Positions 26,835 through 35,857 of a DNA stretch of 38,177 bases are shown in pieces. How positions within the stretch are numbered: position 1 is the stretch's first letter; the number at the start of each line of letters is the position of its first letter. The position numbers were made by a program, and so were the translations under genes. Source of the DNA: Phycisphaerae bacterium (lineage in GTDB: Bacteria > Planctomycetota > Phycisphaerae > UBA1845); contig JAFGJQ010000347.1 of the NCBI GenBank assembly GCA_016929015.1, positions 1-38,177 of the forward strand, read 5' to 3'. The notes beneath the pieces were generated by a model. The model was not told the DNA's origin and searched no databases. It worked only from the letters and a program-made list of their open reading frames with translations.

Positions 26835-27725
26835 CTATCCTTCCGGCCGGGCACTGCCAACCTCGCGTACCCGCACGTTCACCTTGATTACACTGGACGA
26901 GAAATCACGCGTGCTGCCACCTTCGGCGACTGTGCGCACGAGTTTCTCAACGTTGTTGACGAGCATCCCGGACAGCCATGTAACGCGTCGAGGCAACCGG
27001 GTGAAAACCTCGGGCAGAAGGGGTGTCGAGGGACCCAGCAGGACGACCTCGCGACAATCTGCGGTGGCTGCGAGAAGCGCGTCGATCGTTCCGTTCAGCA
27101 GGGTCGTGGCCGTGAGGATCGCGACGGAGCACCGAGGCAGCAGTCCGCAGGCATGCTCGTCCGAAAGCAACTCGGGCGCCCGGCGTTGACCGCGTTCGAA
27201 GATCAACAGACGTCCAACGCGCCGGCGGATCGGCTCGACCAAGGGGCTGAAACAACCCACCATGCCGACCTGGTCATCCGGATGCAGATCGAGCACCGCA
27301 AGCAGATCACCCTCGGCGATCTCGGTATCCCGACGCGCACCCTGCGGATGAGGTCGGTTGGCCAGGGCATTGGCGGTTGCCAGGCCGACGGCGGACCGCG
27401 CTGGCGGCGCCAACGTTGCCAGTGCTTCCACCGCCGATGATCCCGGCGTTGTCAGCGGCCGCGTGATGACGCGCGACGGTTTGCCACAAACGTCGGGGCA
27501 CAGGTTCGCCATGCCCACTCCACCATCGTCGAGCACGACCGCACAGAATCGCTCGCCGGCAACCACTTCCCGGATCGTTCGCTCCTTCGCTTCGGCCGTC
27601 AAGTGCCGCGTGAGCATTTCGACAACGGAGTCCGCATTCGCCGGCCGGGCGGGTACGGGATGCCACGTTTCCGAAACGTGAAAAACGCGATGGGGAGGAC
27701 CCGCCGGGTCGGACTCTGCAGCCAC
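26835..27725 (-). CDS. DUF4213/DUF364 putative metal-chelation protein
   Basis: The protein matches the DUF4213-DUF364 family, enolase-N-like plus Rossmann-like domains annotated as putative heavy-metal chelation. The N-terminal domain includes CAVVLDDGGVGMANLC, and the C-terminal domain GMVGCFSPLVEPIRRRVGRL, AILTATTLLNGTIDALL and VVLLGPSTPLLPEVF. The start is uncertain: the frame is open to 27881, an ATG lies at 27617, and I choose the GTG at 27725 because AGGAG is placed eight bases before it (296 residues). It precedes the aminotransferase by 40 bases, so the two are probably an operon. The nearby NifX-like gene is consistent with metal or cofactor work, but the function is unproven. Confidence 0.75.
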   Translation of the reverse strand: MAAESDPAGPPHRVFHVSETWHPVPARPANADSVVEMLTRHLTAEAKERTIREVVAGERFCAVVLDDGGVGMANLCPDVCGKPSRVITRPLTTPGSSAVEALATLAPPARSAVGLATANALANRPHPQGARRDTEIAEGDLLAVLDLHPDDQVGMVGCFSPLVEPIRRRVGRLLIFERGQRRAPELLSDEHACGLLPRCSVAILTATTLLNGTIDALLAATADCREVVLLGPSTPLLPEVFTRLPRRVTWLSGMLVNNVEKLVRTVAEGGSTRDFSSSVIKVNVRVREVGSARPEG

Positions 27726-28117
27726 TGCCGATGCTCCTGCTTGCGAAGAGCCGAGCTCCGTGGCCTTCCGGGCCACGTCCGCCTGTCCGGATCGGCGACC
27801 GGCTGCAACGTGCAGGCGACATGCGAGGATCTTCTCCAGGCACACAGGCAGCCATGGGAACGCGGCTTTTCGCAATGGCATAGACTATCATGGCGGCGGC
27901 ATCCGGAACACCGCGTCTCATTTCATCCGGTGAAATCGTGATCGTCGGCACGAGCCGCATTGCCTTTGCGTGAACCAGAGCAACCTGTCACCCCCGGCAC
28001 TTCTCGACTTGACTTCCTCGCAGGGCCCGGTCATCGTACGCCACAAACCATCCGCCGCCCGGCGCCGCGGCGGAAGTCTCGTTCCCAATCGCAAGTAGAA
28101 CACGCAGGGAGAATGCC
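27726..28117. other. Divergent region between the DUF364 gene and satP
   Basis: Possible N-terminal codons of the DUF364 gene extend through 27881 if an earlier start is used. From 27882 to 28117 no gene is supported. TTGACT near 28012 is a -35-like sequence for satP without a good -10. Confidence 0.4.
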
Positions 28118-28708
28118 GTGGTCAAACAAGAGTTGCTCGACATCCGCGACACGACCGCCAATCCCGCTCCCCTGGGTCTGCTGGGTTTCGGGATGACCAC
28201 CGTGCTGCTGAACGGCCACAACGCCGGCCTGTATCCGCTCGACACGATGATTATGGCCATGGGCGTCTTCTACGGCGGCCTCGCCCAGATCATCGCCGGC
28301 ATCATGGAGTGGAAGAAGGGCAACACGTTCGGCACGACGGCGTTTGCGTCCTACGGGCTGTTCTGGCTCACGCTGGTCGGCCTGCTGGTCATGCCGAAGA
28401 TGGGCTGGGGCGAGAAGCCCGGCAACCCGGCCATGGCCGCGTATCTGTTCATGTGGGGCGTGTTCACGCTGGCCATGTTCTTTGGCACGCTGAAGGGAAC
28501 ACGGGCGCTGCAATTTGTGTTCATCACGCTGGCCATCCTGTTCTTCATGCTGGCGATCGGTGACGCGATGGACCACGCCGGCCTCAAGCGGGTCGCGGGC
28601 TACGAAGGCATGGTGTGCGGCGTGTCGGCCATGTACACGGCCCTGGGTCAGGTGCTCAACGAGATCTACGGCCGGCAGATCATCCCGCTGGGCGCGCCGA
28701 AAGCGTGA
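28118..28708 (+). CDS. satP: Acetate uptake transporter, SatP/YaaH (GPR1/FUN34) family
   Basis: This 196-residue inner-membrane protein has six predicted hydrophobic segments. The family signature [14 protein letters not shown] starts at residue 15, and [21 protein letters not shown] follows. Members carry acetate or succinate with protons. The GTG at 28118 follows AGGGAG at the right distance; the nearby ATG at 28113 is out of frame. It is divergent from the DUF364 gene, with about 390 bases between the chosen starts, and convergent with the M56 gene, leaving only 30 bases for both 3' ends. Confidence 0.93.
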   Translation: MVKQELLDIRDTTANPAPLGLLGFGMTTVLLNGHNAGLYPLDTMIMAMGVFYGGLAQIIAGIMEWKKGNTFGTTAFASYGLFWLTLVGLLVMPKMGWGEKPGNPAMAAYLFMWGVFTLAMFFGTLKGTRALQFVFITLAILFFMLAIGDAMDHAGLKRVAGYEGMVCGVSAMYTALGQVLNEIYGRQIIPLGAPKA

Positions 28709-28738
28709 TTACGCTGCGCGTCGTCGTCTATGCGGATC

Positions 28739-31700
28739 TCACTGAAGGGCGCGTTCGAGGATGGGCTCGATCTCGTCGATCGGTACGTCGCGGCCCAGCA
28801 CGTGGCCGTCGCGGCTGAGGATCCAGTAGGACGGCAGGGCGCTAATGCCCAGTTCCTTGAACACCTTGTTCCGGTCGCCCCAGCCGGGGGCGTGGATCTG
28901 GGGCCAGGGGATCGCGAGCTGAGAAACGTGGGCGCGGGCGGCATCGGCACTGTCATCCGCGTTGATGCCGAGAAAGTGAACGCGCCCCGACTTGCCATAT
29001 CGTTCGTAGAGGGTCTTGAGTGCCGGCAGTTGAACGCGGCAGGGGGCGCACCAACTCGCCCAGGCATCAATCACGACAACGTGGTCGCGGAGCGTCATGA
29101 AGTCAAAGGACCGCCCGTTCAAACCCGAGACGGTCAGGGCGGGGAACAGATCGCCTGCTTGCGGTCCGGGTGTGGGCACCAACGTGACGGTGCCCATGTC
29201 GATTGGCGTGGAGTCCGGGCTTTCCGGAATGGACAAATCAGTGGTGGACTGGGCGATCGGAATCGGAATGCCGCAACTGTTCGGCATCATCGGTGCGTGA
29301 ATGCGGGCCTCGATGCGGTAATTCCCCGGCGGCAGGCCGTTGATTTCGAAGCGGCCGTCGTTTTCGATGCCGGCAAGGACGCTCCGGCGAAACCACCCGT
29401 CTTTGTCGGCGTCGTCGCGTGGATAGGCGACGACCTGCGCGAGATGGCCGCGAGTGTCCGGGGCGGTGAGTAACTGGGAGATTCTCAAGCCTGAGGGCCA
29501 CTGGAGACGACCGCGGATGGTTGCTCCGCCATCGGCGAGCGCGACGCGCAGTGTCTCACCGGGGGACGGTGTCAGCTCGGCCGCGTGGGAGAGCACGCGA
29601 TAGCCGGAGAGACCGACGCGCAAGGCGATGGGCGGCACGTGCGTGAGGCGAAACGCGCCGTCGTCGTCTGTCGTTGTTTCCAGCGTCCAGAGAATGGTGC
29701 CCTCGCGGAGGTGGTCCGGCGAGTATTCGGCGGGAACGGCCTGGATCGATGCGTTGAGAACGCCCTTGCCGCGCGGACGATAGGTGCCCTCAATTGTGGC
29801 CCAGGGTTGGAGCTGTATCGTTGACTCCGCAGCAAGCTCGGTGGAGGTGGCCTGCCCGAAGCCGTCGTCGTGTGCGACGATGAGCCGCCAGGCCTCGCGG
29901 CTGGGCGGAAACGCAAACGTGCCGTCGTCGCCCGTGGTGTCGTAGCGCTCCGGGCCCTCCACGAAGTTTGTGATGAACCGGCCGGTCGTGATGAACGCCC
30001 GCAGCCCCTCTCGGACCCACGCCACTTCGGCGCCGGCCACCGGCTGGCCGGATGCCGACACGACGCGGCCGCGGATGGGCGTGCCGCGCTCCATGCGGAC
30101 TTCGATCGGGTCGGTGGACTCATTCGCTTCGTTGAGCGGAAGAAATGACGGGAAGTGGTCGGGGGTCGCGATCTGCAAAACGCCGCTGCGTTCGAATGAG
30201 TGCTCGAATGAGCCGTCACCCGACTTAAGCACACGGACACGGCCTTGAGAGAAGGCCCGCTTGCTGCATGCGTTGTCCAGGTAACCTGACTCTCGCAGCT
30301 CGATTCGCGTGACCGGCTCGCCACTCTCCGCGTCAATCACCCGACCGCGGATCGTGTATGGCTGGTGGAGAACCAGCGTGATGGGCCGGCTGGGGTCGAG
30401 CTCGGCGGGCTTCTGCCACTCACTTTCCATGCTCCGCGTCCAGTAGCGGATGGTGAAAGTGCCGGCGCTCGGCACGTCGTGCAGCACGAATCGCCCGGCC
30501 TCGTCGGCAATGGCCCAGCTCAGCGACGGGCACTCCCTTTCGGTTTGCCAATTGCCGACCTGAATGCGCGTTCCGGGCTGCGGCTGATCCTGATTGTCCA
30601 CCACGACGCCGTGCAGCGTCAGCCCGGGTCGCATCGTGATCGACAGCTTGGGTGCGTCGGACGTCACGTCGATAAGCACCACCTGCGGGGAGAAGTCGCG
30701 GGCGTACACCGCCAGTCGCCCTGAACCGGCCGGGAGGGCGCAGGTTGTGAAGCGTCCTTCGGCGTCGGTGCGGGCCGTCTTTGCGTCCTCGATGGGTTGG
30801 GCCATCGGGCTGGGCGAATAGGAGAGATAGTACGTTGTCAGGATCAAGGCGTCGGGGACGGGCCGTCCGGCCTGGTCTTGCACGATCCCCTGAACTCGGT
30901 GTCCGCGCTGCATCTCCAGCACCGCGGTTCCGTCGCGCAGCCGTTCGAGCGGCGGCTGCTGGATGCGGCTGATCCGGCTGCTCACGAAATCCGGATGATC
31001 GACGTGAACCCAGACTCGTTCAATTTCGTGGGGGATGACGCACGACCAGCGGCCGTGCGAGTCCGTCTGATTGCACGTTGTCCGGACGCCCATGCCGTGC
31101 GGCGGCGTGTACGAGAACTCCACCTCCGCGTTCTCGATCGGCCGACCGTCCGGATCGCGCACCACGCCGCCGTATTTCACGGAGGCAGTGGGTTCGGAGA
31201 CGCGGGCATCGGCCGGACTGTTTGGCAGAACGAGGTCCGGCATTTCGATTCGGGATTGGCCGGCACGAAGCTGGATCCGCGAAACGGGCGACTCGGGGAT
31301 GTCCGGATCGCCGGCTGTGCGCACCTCCACGAGCGTGCCCTGCGCGGCGGGAACGTAACCACATTCGTAGTATCCGAATGGGCCGGATGTCTGCGGCTCG
31401 GAGATGATGGTCAAGCCGTCTGCCGTGGTGACGCGGATGCGCACCTTGACGCCTTCGAGGCCGCGCATCTGCACGTCGACAACCCGGCCTCGAGCGTGCC
31501 CTTCCAAAGAATCGAGCGTCACCTGGAGGGGTTCGGCGGGCTCACGGGTCGGGAGGCGAAACAGACCCATGCGGCACGTCGGCTGCGACCATGCCAGCCA
31601 CGTCGAGCCGTCGAGCGTGACGTTGTCGAGCGTGAAGTTGCCGTCACGATCGGTATTGGAGCCGGAAAAGACACCGCGTGGGAAGCCGCTCCCGACGTGC

Positions 31701-33019
31701 ATGTATCGTCGCGGATAGCCTTCCGGCGTAATCACGCGGCCGCGAAGCGTGGCAACGACCGGTTCTTTCAGGTCGGCAGATTGGGGCGGAACAGCACTCG
31801 CTCCGGGTTCCTCGGCGGGGGCCGATCTCAGGGCCGACAGCGGAATTGCGATGCCCATCACAAGGGCGATTGCGCCGAGCAGCACCGGGACGGTCACACC
31901 ACGCCGGTTCCGCCGGGGGTCGAGAATGGCGAGCAGGCGGCCGTACAGGGTGGAATGGCGAGCCATGGCGATGGCGCCAGGGCCGACCCACGGCCGAAGC
32001 GGATGGTCCGCGGCGAGTTCCACGAGGCACTGGGCGTACTCAGAGGAGCGTGTTTCCGTACGCAGGACCAGGTCGTCGCACGCTCTCTCGCTTTCGATGC
32101 GCACCTGCCGGACGGCCAGCCATGCCAGCGGATTGAACCAATAGGCGGCGCGCACGATCTGCGCGATGCGTTGAGTGAAACAGTCGTGGCGTTTGATGTG
32201 GGCGAGCTCGTGCAGCAGCACGACGCGCAAGCGCTCGATCGACCATTCGAGGGCTTCCCGCGGCAGGAGGATACTGGCGGGACGCCAGGGCCAGGCTCCC
32301 CAGGTCATCGGCATTCGGCACTCGTCGGTGATGAGCAGGCGCAGCGGCCGGGAGATGGGCATGCGTTTCGCTGCCGTCTGAAGATGGTTGACGAGTAGGC
32401 CGTCGCGCAGGATCCGGGATCGCCGCTCCAGCCGGCGAATGCTGAGCAGGCCGAGCAGCGGTGGAAGCAGACACGCGACTCCTCCAGCCACCCACAAGAC
32501 CAGCAGATACGTCCACCACGACCGCGGTGCGCCGGTGCCGGCCGGGGCAATCGCGGGTGCTGGTTTCGGGGCCGTGCTGACCGGAACTGCGTTGCGGGCG
32601 GTCGCAGGCGCGAGGCCGATGTCATGCGGAACGGGGGTGCCGACACTCTGGCCGGGCATGGCAGGTGCCGGCGCGGGCGTCGCGCCCGGTGACATGCCGG
32701 CGGGCGCCAGCGCGAAGGCGGCAGGGCCGGGACCACCTGGGGATTGCACGGCGTGCGCGGGCCCCGCGTCGATCGCAGCAATGCGCGACTCCCGGTGCGT
32801 GATGGTCGCCGGGTCAAGTACGGAGGGCAGAATGGCCCAACGCGGCAGCCAGCCGGAGGCGGGTGGCAGGGCGACGAGCGCGAGCAGTCCCAAGAACCAG
32901 ACCAGGTGGCGCCGGGCAGCGGAGGATCTTGCCATCGCCGTTCCGGCCAAGGCCACCAGCGCCAGCATCGCAACGCTCTTGGCGGCCACGTCGATGCACT
33001 CAGGGGCATACGCTGTCAT
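28739..33019 (-). CDS. BlaR1-like M56 metallopeptidase fused to carboxypeptidase-regulatory repeats and a TlpA-like thioredoxin domain
   Basis: This 1426-residue membrane protein has three parts. The N-terminal region (about 1-330) has several membrane segments and an M56 zinc protease with HELAHIKRHD near 270, as in the BlaR1/MecR1 sensors that cut BlaI repressors. A transmembrane segment around 370 precedes about eight carboxypeptidase-regulatory-like beta repeats (GxVxDxxGxPVxxAxV pattern, about 400-1270). The C-terminus (about 1290-1426) is a TlpA/ResA-type thioredoxin domain with WASWCAPCR (C1324, C1327) and the cis-proline segment SALPSYWIL. The ATG at 33019 has GAGGT six bases before it. 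It follows blaI by 23 bases, so the pair should be cotranscribed. Confidence 0.9.
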   Translation of the reverse strand: MTAYAPECIDVAAKSVAMLALVALAGTAMARSSAARRHLVWFLGLLALVALPPASGWLPRWAILPSVLDPATITHRESRIAAIDAGPAHAVQSPGGPGPAAFALAPAGMSPGATPAPAPAMPGQSVGTPVPHDIGLAPATARNAVPVSTAPKPAPAIAPAGTGAPRSWWTYLLVLWVAGGVACLLPPLLGLLSIRRLERRSRILRDGLLVNHLQTAAKRMPISRPLRLLITDECRMPMTWGAWPWRPASILLPREALEWSIERLRVVLLHELAHIKRHDCFTQRIAQIVRAAYWFNPLAWLAVRQVRIESERACDDLVLRTETRSSEYAQCLVELAADHPLRPWVGPGAIAMARHSTLYGRLLAILDPRRNRRGVTVPVLLGAIALVMGIAIPLSALRSAPAEEPGASAVPPQSADLKEPVVATLRGRVITPEGYPRRYMHVGSGFPRGVFSGSNTDRDGNFTLDNVTLDGSTWLAWSQPTCRMGLFRLPTREPAEPLQVTLDSLEGHARGRVVDVQMRGLEGVKVRIRVTTADGLTIISEPQTSGPFGYYECGYVPAAQGTLVEVRTAGDPDIPESPVSRIQLRAGQSRIEMPDLVLPNSPADARVSEPTASVKYGGVVRDPDGRPIENAEVEFSYTPPHGMGVRTTCNQTDSHGRWSCVIPHEIERVWVHVDHPDFVSSRISRIQQPPLERLRDGTAVLEMQRGHRVQGIVQDQAGRPVPDALILTTYYLSYSPSPMAQPIEDAKTARTDAEGRFTTCALPAGSGRLAVYARDFSPQVVLIDVTSDAPKLSITMRPGLTLHGVVVDNQDQPQPGTRIQVGNWQTERECPSLSWAIADEAGRFVLHDVPSAGTFTIRYWTRSMESEWQKPAELDPSRPITLVLHQPYTIRGRVIDAESGEPVTRIELRESGYLDNACSKRAFSQGRVRVLKSGDGSFEHSFERSGVLQIATPDHFPSFLPLNEANESTDPIEVRMERGTPIRGRVVSASGQPVAGAEVAWVREGLRAFITTGRFITNFVEGPERYDTTGDDGTFAFPPSREAWRLIVAHDDGFGQATSTELAAESTIQLQPWATIEGTYRPRGKGVLNASIQAVPAEYSPDHLREGTILWTLETTTDDDGAFRLTHVPPIALRVGLSGYRVLSHAAELTPSPGETLRVALADGGATIRGRLQWPSGLRISQLLTAPDTRGHLAQVVAYPRDDADKDGWFRRSVLAGIENDGRFEINGLPPGNYRIEARIHAPMMPNSCGIPIPIAQSTTDLSIPESPDSTPIDMGTVTLVPTPGPQAGDLFPALTVSGLNGRSFDFMTLRDHVVVIDAWASWCAPCRVQLPALKTLYERYGKSGRVHFLGINADDSADAARAHVSQLAIPWPQIHAPGWGDRNKVFKELGISALPSYWILSRDGHVLGRDVPIDEIEPILERALQ

Positions 33020-33042
33020 GACGTACCTCGTCAAAAAAGGGG

Positions 33043-33426
33043 TCAGTCGTCGCGGCGTCGTGCCTCGTCGATGAGTCGGGCGATACGCTGCAGCTCCTCT
33101 TCACGAAGCTCCACCTTCTCGTTGGACAAATGCGCGCCGACCGCGCTCTCGAGCGATCCATCGAAGAAGACGTCGATCACGCGTTGGAGGGCGGATCGCC
33201 CGGCCCCCAGCCGGCCGCGCCGGGGGCTGTAGACGTTTTCGCGGCCGCGTTTCCGGCAGCGCACGTGCCCCTTTTCCTCGAGAATGCGCAACAGGGTGCG
33301 CACGGCGGTGGAGGACGGCGGATCGGGCAGCCCGTCGCGGACATCCGCGACGGTGGCGGGCTGCTTCGCGTACAAAACATCCATGATTTGCCGTTCTCGG
33401 CGGCTCAGGCCGGTTTGCTGATCCAT
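33043..33426 (-). CDS. blaI: BlaI/MecI/CopY-family transcriptional repressor
   Basis: A 127-residue winged-helix repressor: LSRRERQIMDVLYAKQPATV, then the recognition-helix region SSTAVRTLLRILEEKGHV and the wing with RKRGRENVYSP; the C-terminal half is the dimerisation domain. Family members bind dyad operators and are inactivated when the cognate M56 sensor cleaves them. The sensor-like gene follows 23 bases downstream. Two operator-like sites flank its own promoter, implying autoregulation. Nothing in the sequence shows beta-lactam as the signal, and no beta-lactamase is present. Confidence 0.93.
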   Translation of the reverse strand: MDQQTGLSRRERQIMDVLYAKQPATVADVRDGLPDPPSSTAVRTLLRILEEKGHVRCRKRGRENVYSPRRGRLGAGRSALQRVIDVFFDGSLESAVGAHLSNEKVELREEELQRIARLIDEARRRDD

Positions 33427-33464
33427 GGTGGCGGAGAGCTCCTCGATGAGATATTCAGGACATC

Positions 33465-33522
33465 CGCCAATAATTTAGCGTATGGAATCGCGACTGTCAA
33501 GCATTACGCCATTTTTTTGGCG
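33465..33522 (-). promoter_or_regulatory. blaI promoter bracketed by two matching 16-bp operators
   Basis: On the minus strand TTGACA (33495-33500) and TAAATT (33472-33477) are separated by exactly 17 bases. One dyad, CGCCATTTTTTTGGCG (33507-33522, plus strand), lies just upstream of the -35; a second, CGCCAATAATTTAGCG (33465-33480, plus strand), covers the -10. They share CGCCA at the left and GCG at the right and start 42 bases apart, about four helical turns, so repressor dimers would sit on the same face. Confidence 0.75.
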
Positions 33523-33767
33523 GTTCTTCTTCCTGGGTTGGTGCAGGGCGGGGGATGTACGACACCCGGGGTCGGAGCTCAGCATCTTGCTGACCGGGAC
33601 TCGGGCGGCCGGGTCGGGTCAGGGTTGCGGTCGACTTGGAGTCTGGGTCAGGGGAAGGGGCATTCGTTGGGGTGATGGTTGCTCCATCCGGGCCCTCCGA
33701 TGAACTATCACTGTACCACAGACGCCGACTGTTTCGCTTGAACGGGTGTGATGAATCATGATTGTTC

Positions 33768-33796
33768 TTGCAGTGTGCGCCGGCGCGAAGGATAAT
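33768..33796 (+). promoter_or_regulatory. Candidate promoter for the nuclease/protease pair
   Basis: TTGCAG (33768-33773), 17 bases, then GATAAT (33791-33796), five of six for the -10 and three of six for the -35. The predicted leader is about 90 bases to the nuclease ATG. Confidence 0.35.
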
Positions 33797-33894
33797 CGCG
33801 GCTGAGGTCACGGGCCGAGCGACGGTGCCAGAGCCGCATTCGTCGTTTGCTGACATGCCCCCGCGATTCGAACGGTCAACGAAGGGAGAATCCG

Positions 33895-34863
33895 ATGAAC
33901 GCGCACAGGAATCGGCGCACGCGCGCATGCCTGAGCAGCCTGGTTTTGCTGGTGCTCTGCGGCGCGTGTGCACAGCTTCAGACTCGCACCATTCTCGTGA
34001 AGTATGCCAAGCACGCAGCCACCCTCACCCCGCAGCAGATGGCGGACTTCGAGCGGCACTGCGGCGTGGAGTGGGGTATGCCCGAAAAGACGGAAGACCT
34101 CGGACAGACGTTCTACATTAGCCACGACGGTTATGTGATGGAGTACGGCGCGTGGTCGAAGACCGCCCTGTGGGTGTGCCATCACGTGACGAAGGAGCAA
34201 CTCGTCAAGACGTTCGAGGGGAAGTACGAGCGCCCGTCGTGGAAGGAGGAAAAAGAGCTTCCCGCCCGCTTCCAAGCTCGCGATACCGACTATCCGCCCT
34301 GGGGCAGGCCGTACAATCGCGGGCATATGGCGCCGAATGCCGACTTCGGGAGTCGCGAGGGCCGCCACGGCACGTTCATCCTCTCGAACGCCGTGCCGCA
34401 GCAGTGGGAGAACAACCGGGATATCTGGGCCGACCTCGAAGCGATGGTTCGCCAGTGGATCCAGGATCGGGGCGAAGCCTACATCATCACCGGCCCGCTG
34501 TTGTATGACCCCACGGATGACCCCCTGTGGGATCGGTTCGATCCCGACAAGAGTGACGGTCTGATCTACTACGAGGTCATGGGCGACAGCGAAGTTGCGG
34601 TGCCCACGCACCTGTTCAAGATCGTTGTCGCGCCGGAGGCGGAGGGCTCGCAGGCGTGGGAGTCGCTGGCGATCGTTCTGGAGAACCGCAATTACTCCGA
34701 GGGCTCGGACGAGACGTTTGACGATGATCTGGAGTTGGCGTTGCGGTCCATCGACTGGATCGAGGCGCGAGCCGGGCTGAATTTCCTGCCGAGTCTCCCC
34801 GACGGTTCGCCCGAGGAGATCGCGCTCGAATCGGCGGCCCCGGCACAACTGTGGCCGCACTGA
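33895..34863 (+). CDS. Exported DNA/RNA non-specific endonuclease (NUC family)
   Basis: This 322-residue protein has an N-terminal hydrophobic signal (about 11-25) ending in CGAC, possibly a lipoprotein or ordinary signal peptide, so it acts outside the cytoplasm. The nuclease domain is of the NUC1/EndoG beta-beta-alpha-metal type: the catalytic motif is NRGHMAPNADF at 141-151 (H144; DRGH in most members), followed by SNAVPQQWENNRDIWADLE at 164-182 with the metal-binding asparagine near N174, and YIITGPLLYD. The ATG at 33895 has GAAGGGAG in good position. The trypsin-like gene starts 18 bases after its stop in the same direction, so they are very likely one operon. Confidence 0.9.
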   Translation: MNAHRNRRTRACLSSLVLLVLCGACAQLQTRTILVKYAKHAATLTPQQMADFERHCGVEWGMPEKTEDLGQTFYISHDGYVMEYGAWSKTALWVCHHVTKEQLVKTFEGKYERPSWKEEKELPARFQARDTDYPPWGRPYNRGHMAPNADFGSREGRHGTFILSNAVPQQWENNRDIWADLEAMVRQWIQDRGEAYIITGPLLYDPTDDPLWDRFDPDKSDGLIYYEVMGDSEVAVPTHLFKIVVAPEAEGSQAWESLAIVLENRNYSEGSDETFDDDLELALRSIDWIEARAGLNFLPSLPDGSPEEIALESAAPAQLWPH

Positions 34864-34881
34864 GAGTCCACGGAGGGTGTC

Positions 34882-35517
34882 ATGGTACAGTATGCGCGCA
34901 CACACGCGCTGACGTATCGGCCGTTGATTGGGGGCGTGGGGATCACGGCGCAGGGCGGTCTGGGGATTGGCACGCTCGGCCTGATCGCGTACGACGACTC
35001 AGGCACGTGGATGGTGTCGAACTACCACGTGCTCTGCCGCCACGACCTTTCGGCTTTCGCCGAAGGTGAAGGGGTGTACCAGTGTTTCTTCCAGACCGGC
35101 GACGATCCCGTCGGGCGGCTCGTGGCGGGCAGAGCCTCCACGCAGCTCGACTGCGCTGCGGCGCGAGTCGAGCCGGGGATCGCGGCTGAGCCGTGGGTGT
35201 TGGAGTTTGGCGCGGTCACGGCGTTTGCCGCCCCCGAGGTAGGTCGGCGCGTGATCAAGTCGGGGCTGGCGACGGGCATTACGGAAGGGATCATTCGCGA
35301 GGTGAGCGGCGATCGAGTCCGAATCGAGCCTCCCGCGTCCTTTCCGGCTCGCTACAACCTCAGCGACATTGGTGATTCGGGCTCGGTGTGGATTGACGTC
35401 GAGACGCGCTCTGCACGTGTTCTGCACAGTCTCACGCGGGACGGCCACACGGAAGCGGCCTTCGGGTACGCGATGCCGGCGGTCATGGACGCGCTGAGGT
35501 TGCGGCTGGCCCCGTAA
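34882..35517 (+). CDS. Trypsin-fold serine protease, Nal1-like
   Basis: This 211-residue protein contains a full S1-type triad: H49 in VSNYHVLC, D90 in QLDCAAARV, and S166 in IGDSGSVWID. The spacing, the N-terminal RPLIGGVGITAQGGLGIGTLG and the RRVIKSGLATGITEG segment resemble the Nal1-like group of cytosolic trypsin-fold proteases rather than secreted trypsins. No signal peptide is visible. The start has GGAGGG about seven bases upstream. It directly follows the exported nuclease gene. Protease-nuclease associations are known in bacterial conflict systems, so a regulatory or effector link is plausible but unproven; a cargo-processing role is an alternative. Confidence 0.8.
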   Translation: MVQYARTHALTYRPLIGGVGITAQGGLGIGTLGLIAYDDSGTWMVSNYHVLCRHDLSAFAEGEGVYQCFFQTGDDPVGRLVAGRASTQLDCAAARVEPGIAAEPWVLEFGAVTAFAAPEVGRRVIKSGLATGITEGIIREVSGDRVRIEPPASFPARYNLSDIGDSGSVWIDVETRSARVLHSLTRDGHTEAAFGYAMPAVMDALRLRLAP

Positions 35518-35857
35518 GTCCCGAGCGACGCCAGGTCGCCGCGAAGATCCAGCGCCGTTCCGGAGTCGTCGGAATCTTGGGGGAAGCGCGCTCCCCGACT
35601 TCAGGCCTCCGATTCCCAAGACCGTCTCCGCACAATGCCACATCTGCGACCCAATCGCACGATCGCGAGAATGCCGGACATGGTCAGCCCTGGACTGCAT
35701 TGGGTCCACGCGATTGAGCCCGCTCGGCTCTGCCTGCCTGCATGGTCTGAGGGGTGAGGCCGTGGGGGCGGGCAGCAGGGCTCTCAACACTGGCAGCTGA
35801 GTGTGGTCTTTCCTGATCCGAGATGGCTTCCGATAGGCAACTGTCGTAAAACTCTTA

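Larger units (their letters stand above)
33427..33894. other. Divergent region between blaI and the nuclease gene
   Basis: The left end is the blaI promoter and operators. The rest (about 33523-33894) holds no supported gene; a candidate plus-strand promoter is at 33768-33796. Confidence 0.6.

Noticed and set aside
27664-27680. Perfect palindrome CACGTTTC-C-GAAACGTG as an operator
   Set aside because: It lies within the likely coding region of the DUF364 gene (start at 27725), so it is probably a codon coincidence, although a shorter start at 27617 would leave it upstream.
27307-27960. 217-codon minus-strand frame beginning near 27960, a possible frameshifted N-terminus of the DUF364 protein
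   Set aside because: Its sequence is Arg/Ser/Gly-rich and unlike any family N-terminus; the DUF364 frame is continuous without it.
33850-33885. TTCGAA-centred sequence resembling a tRNA T-arm
   Set aside because: Flanking bases do not pair as a T-stem and no acceptor, D or anticodon arms are present on either strand.
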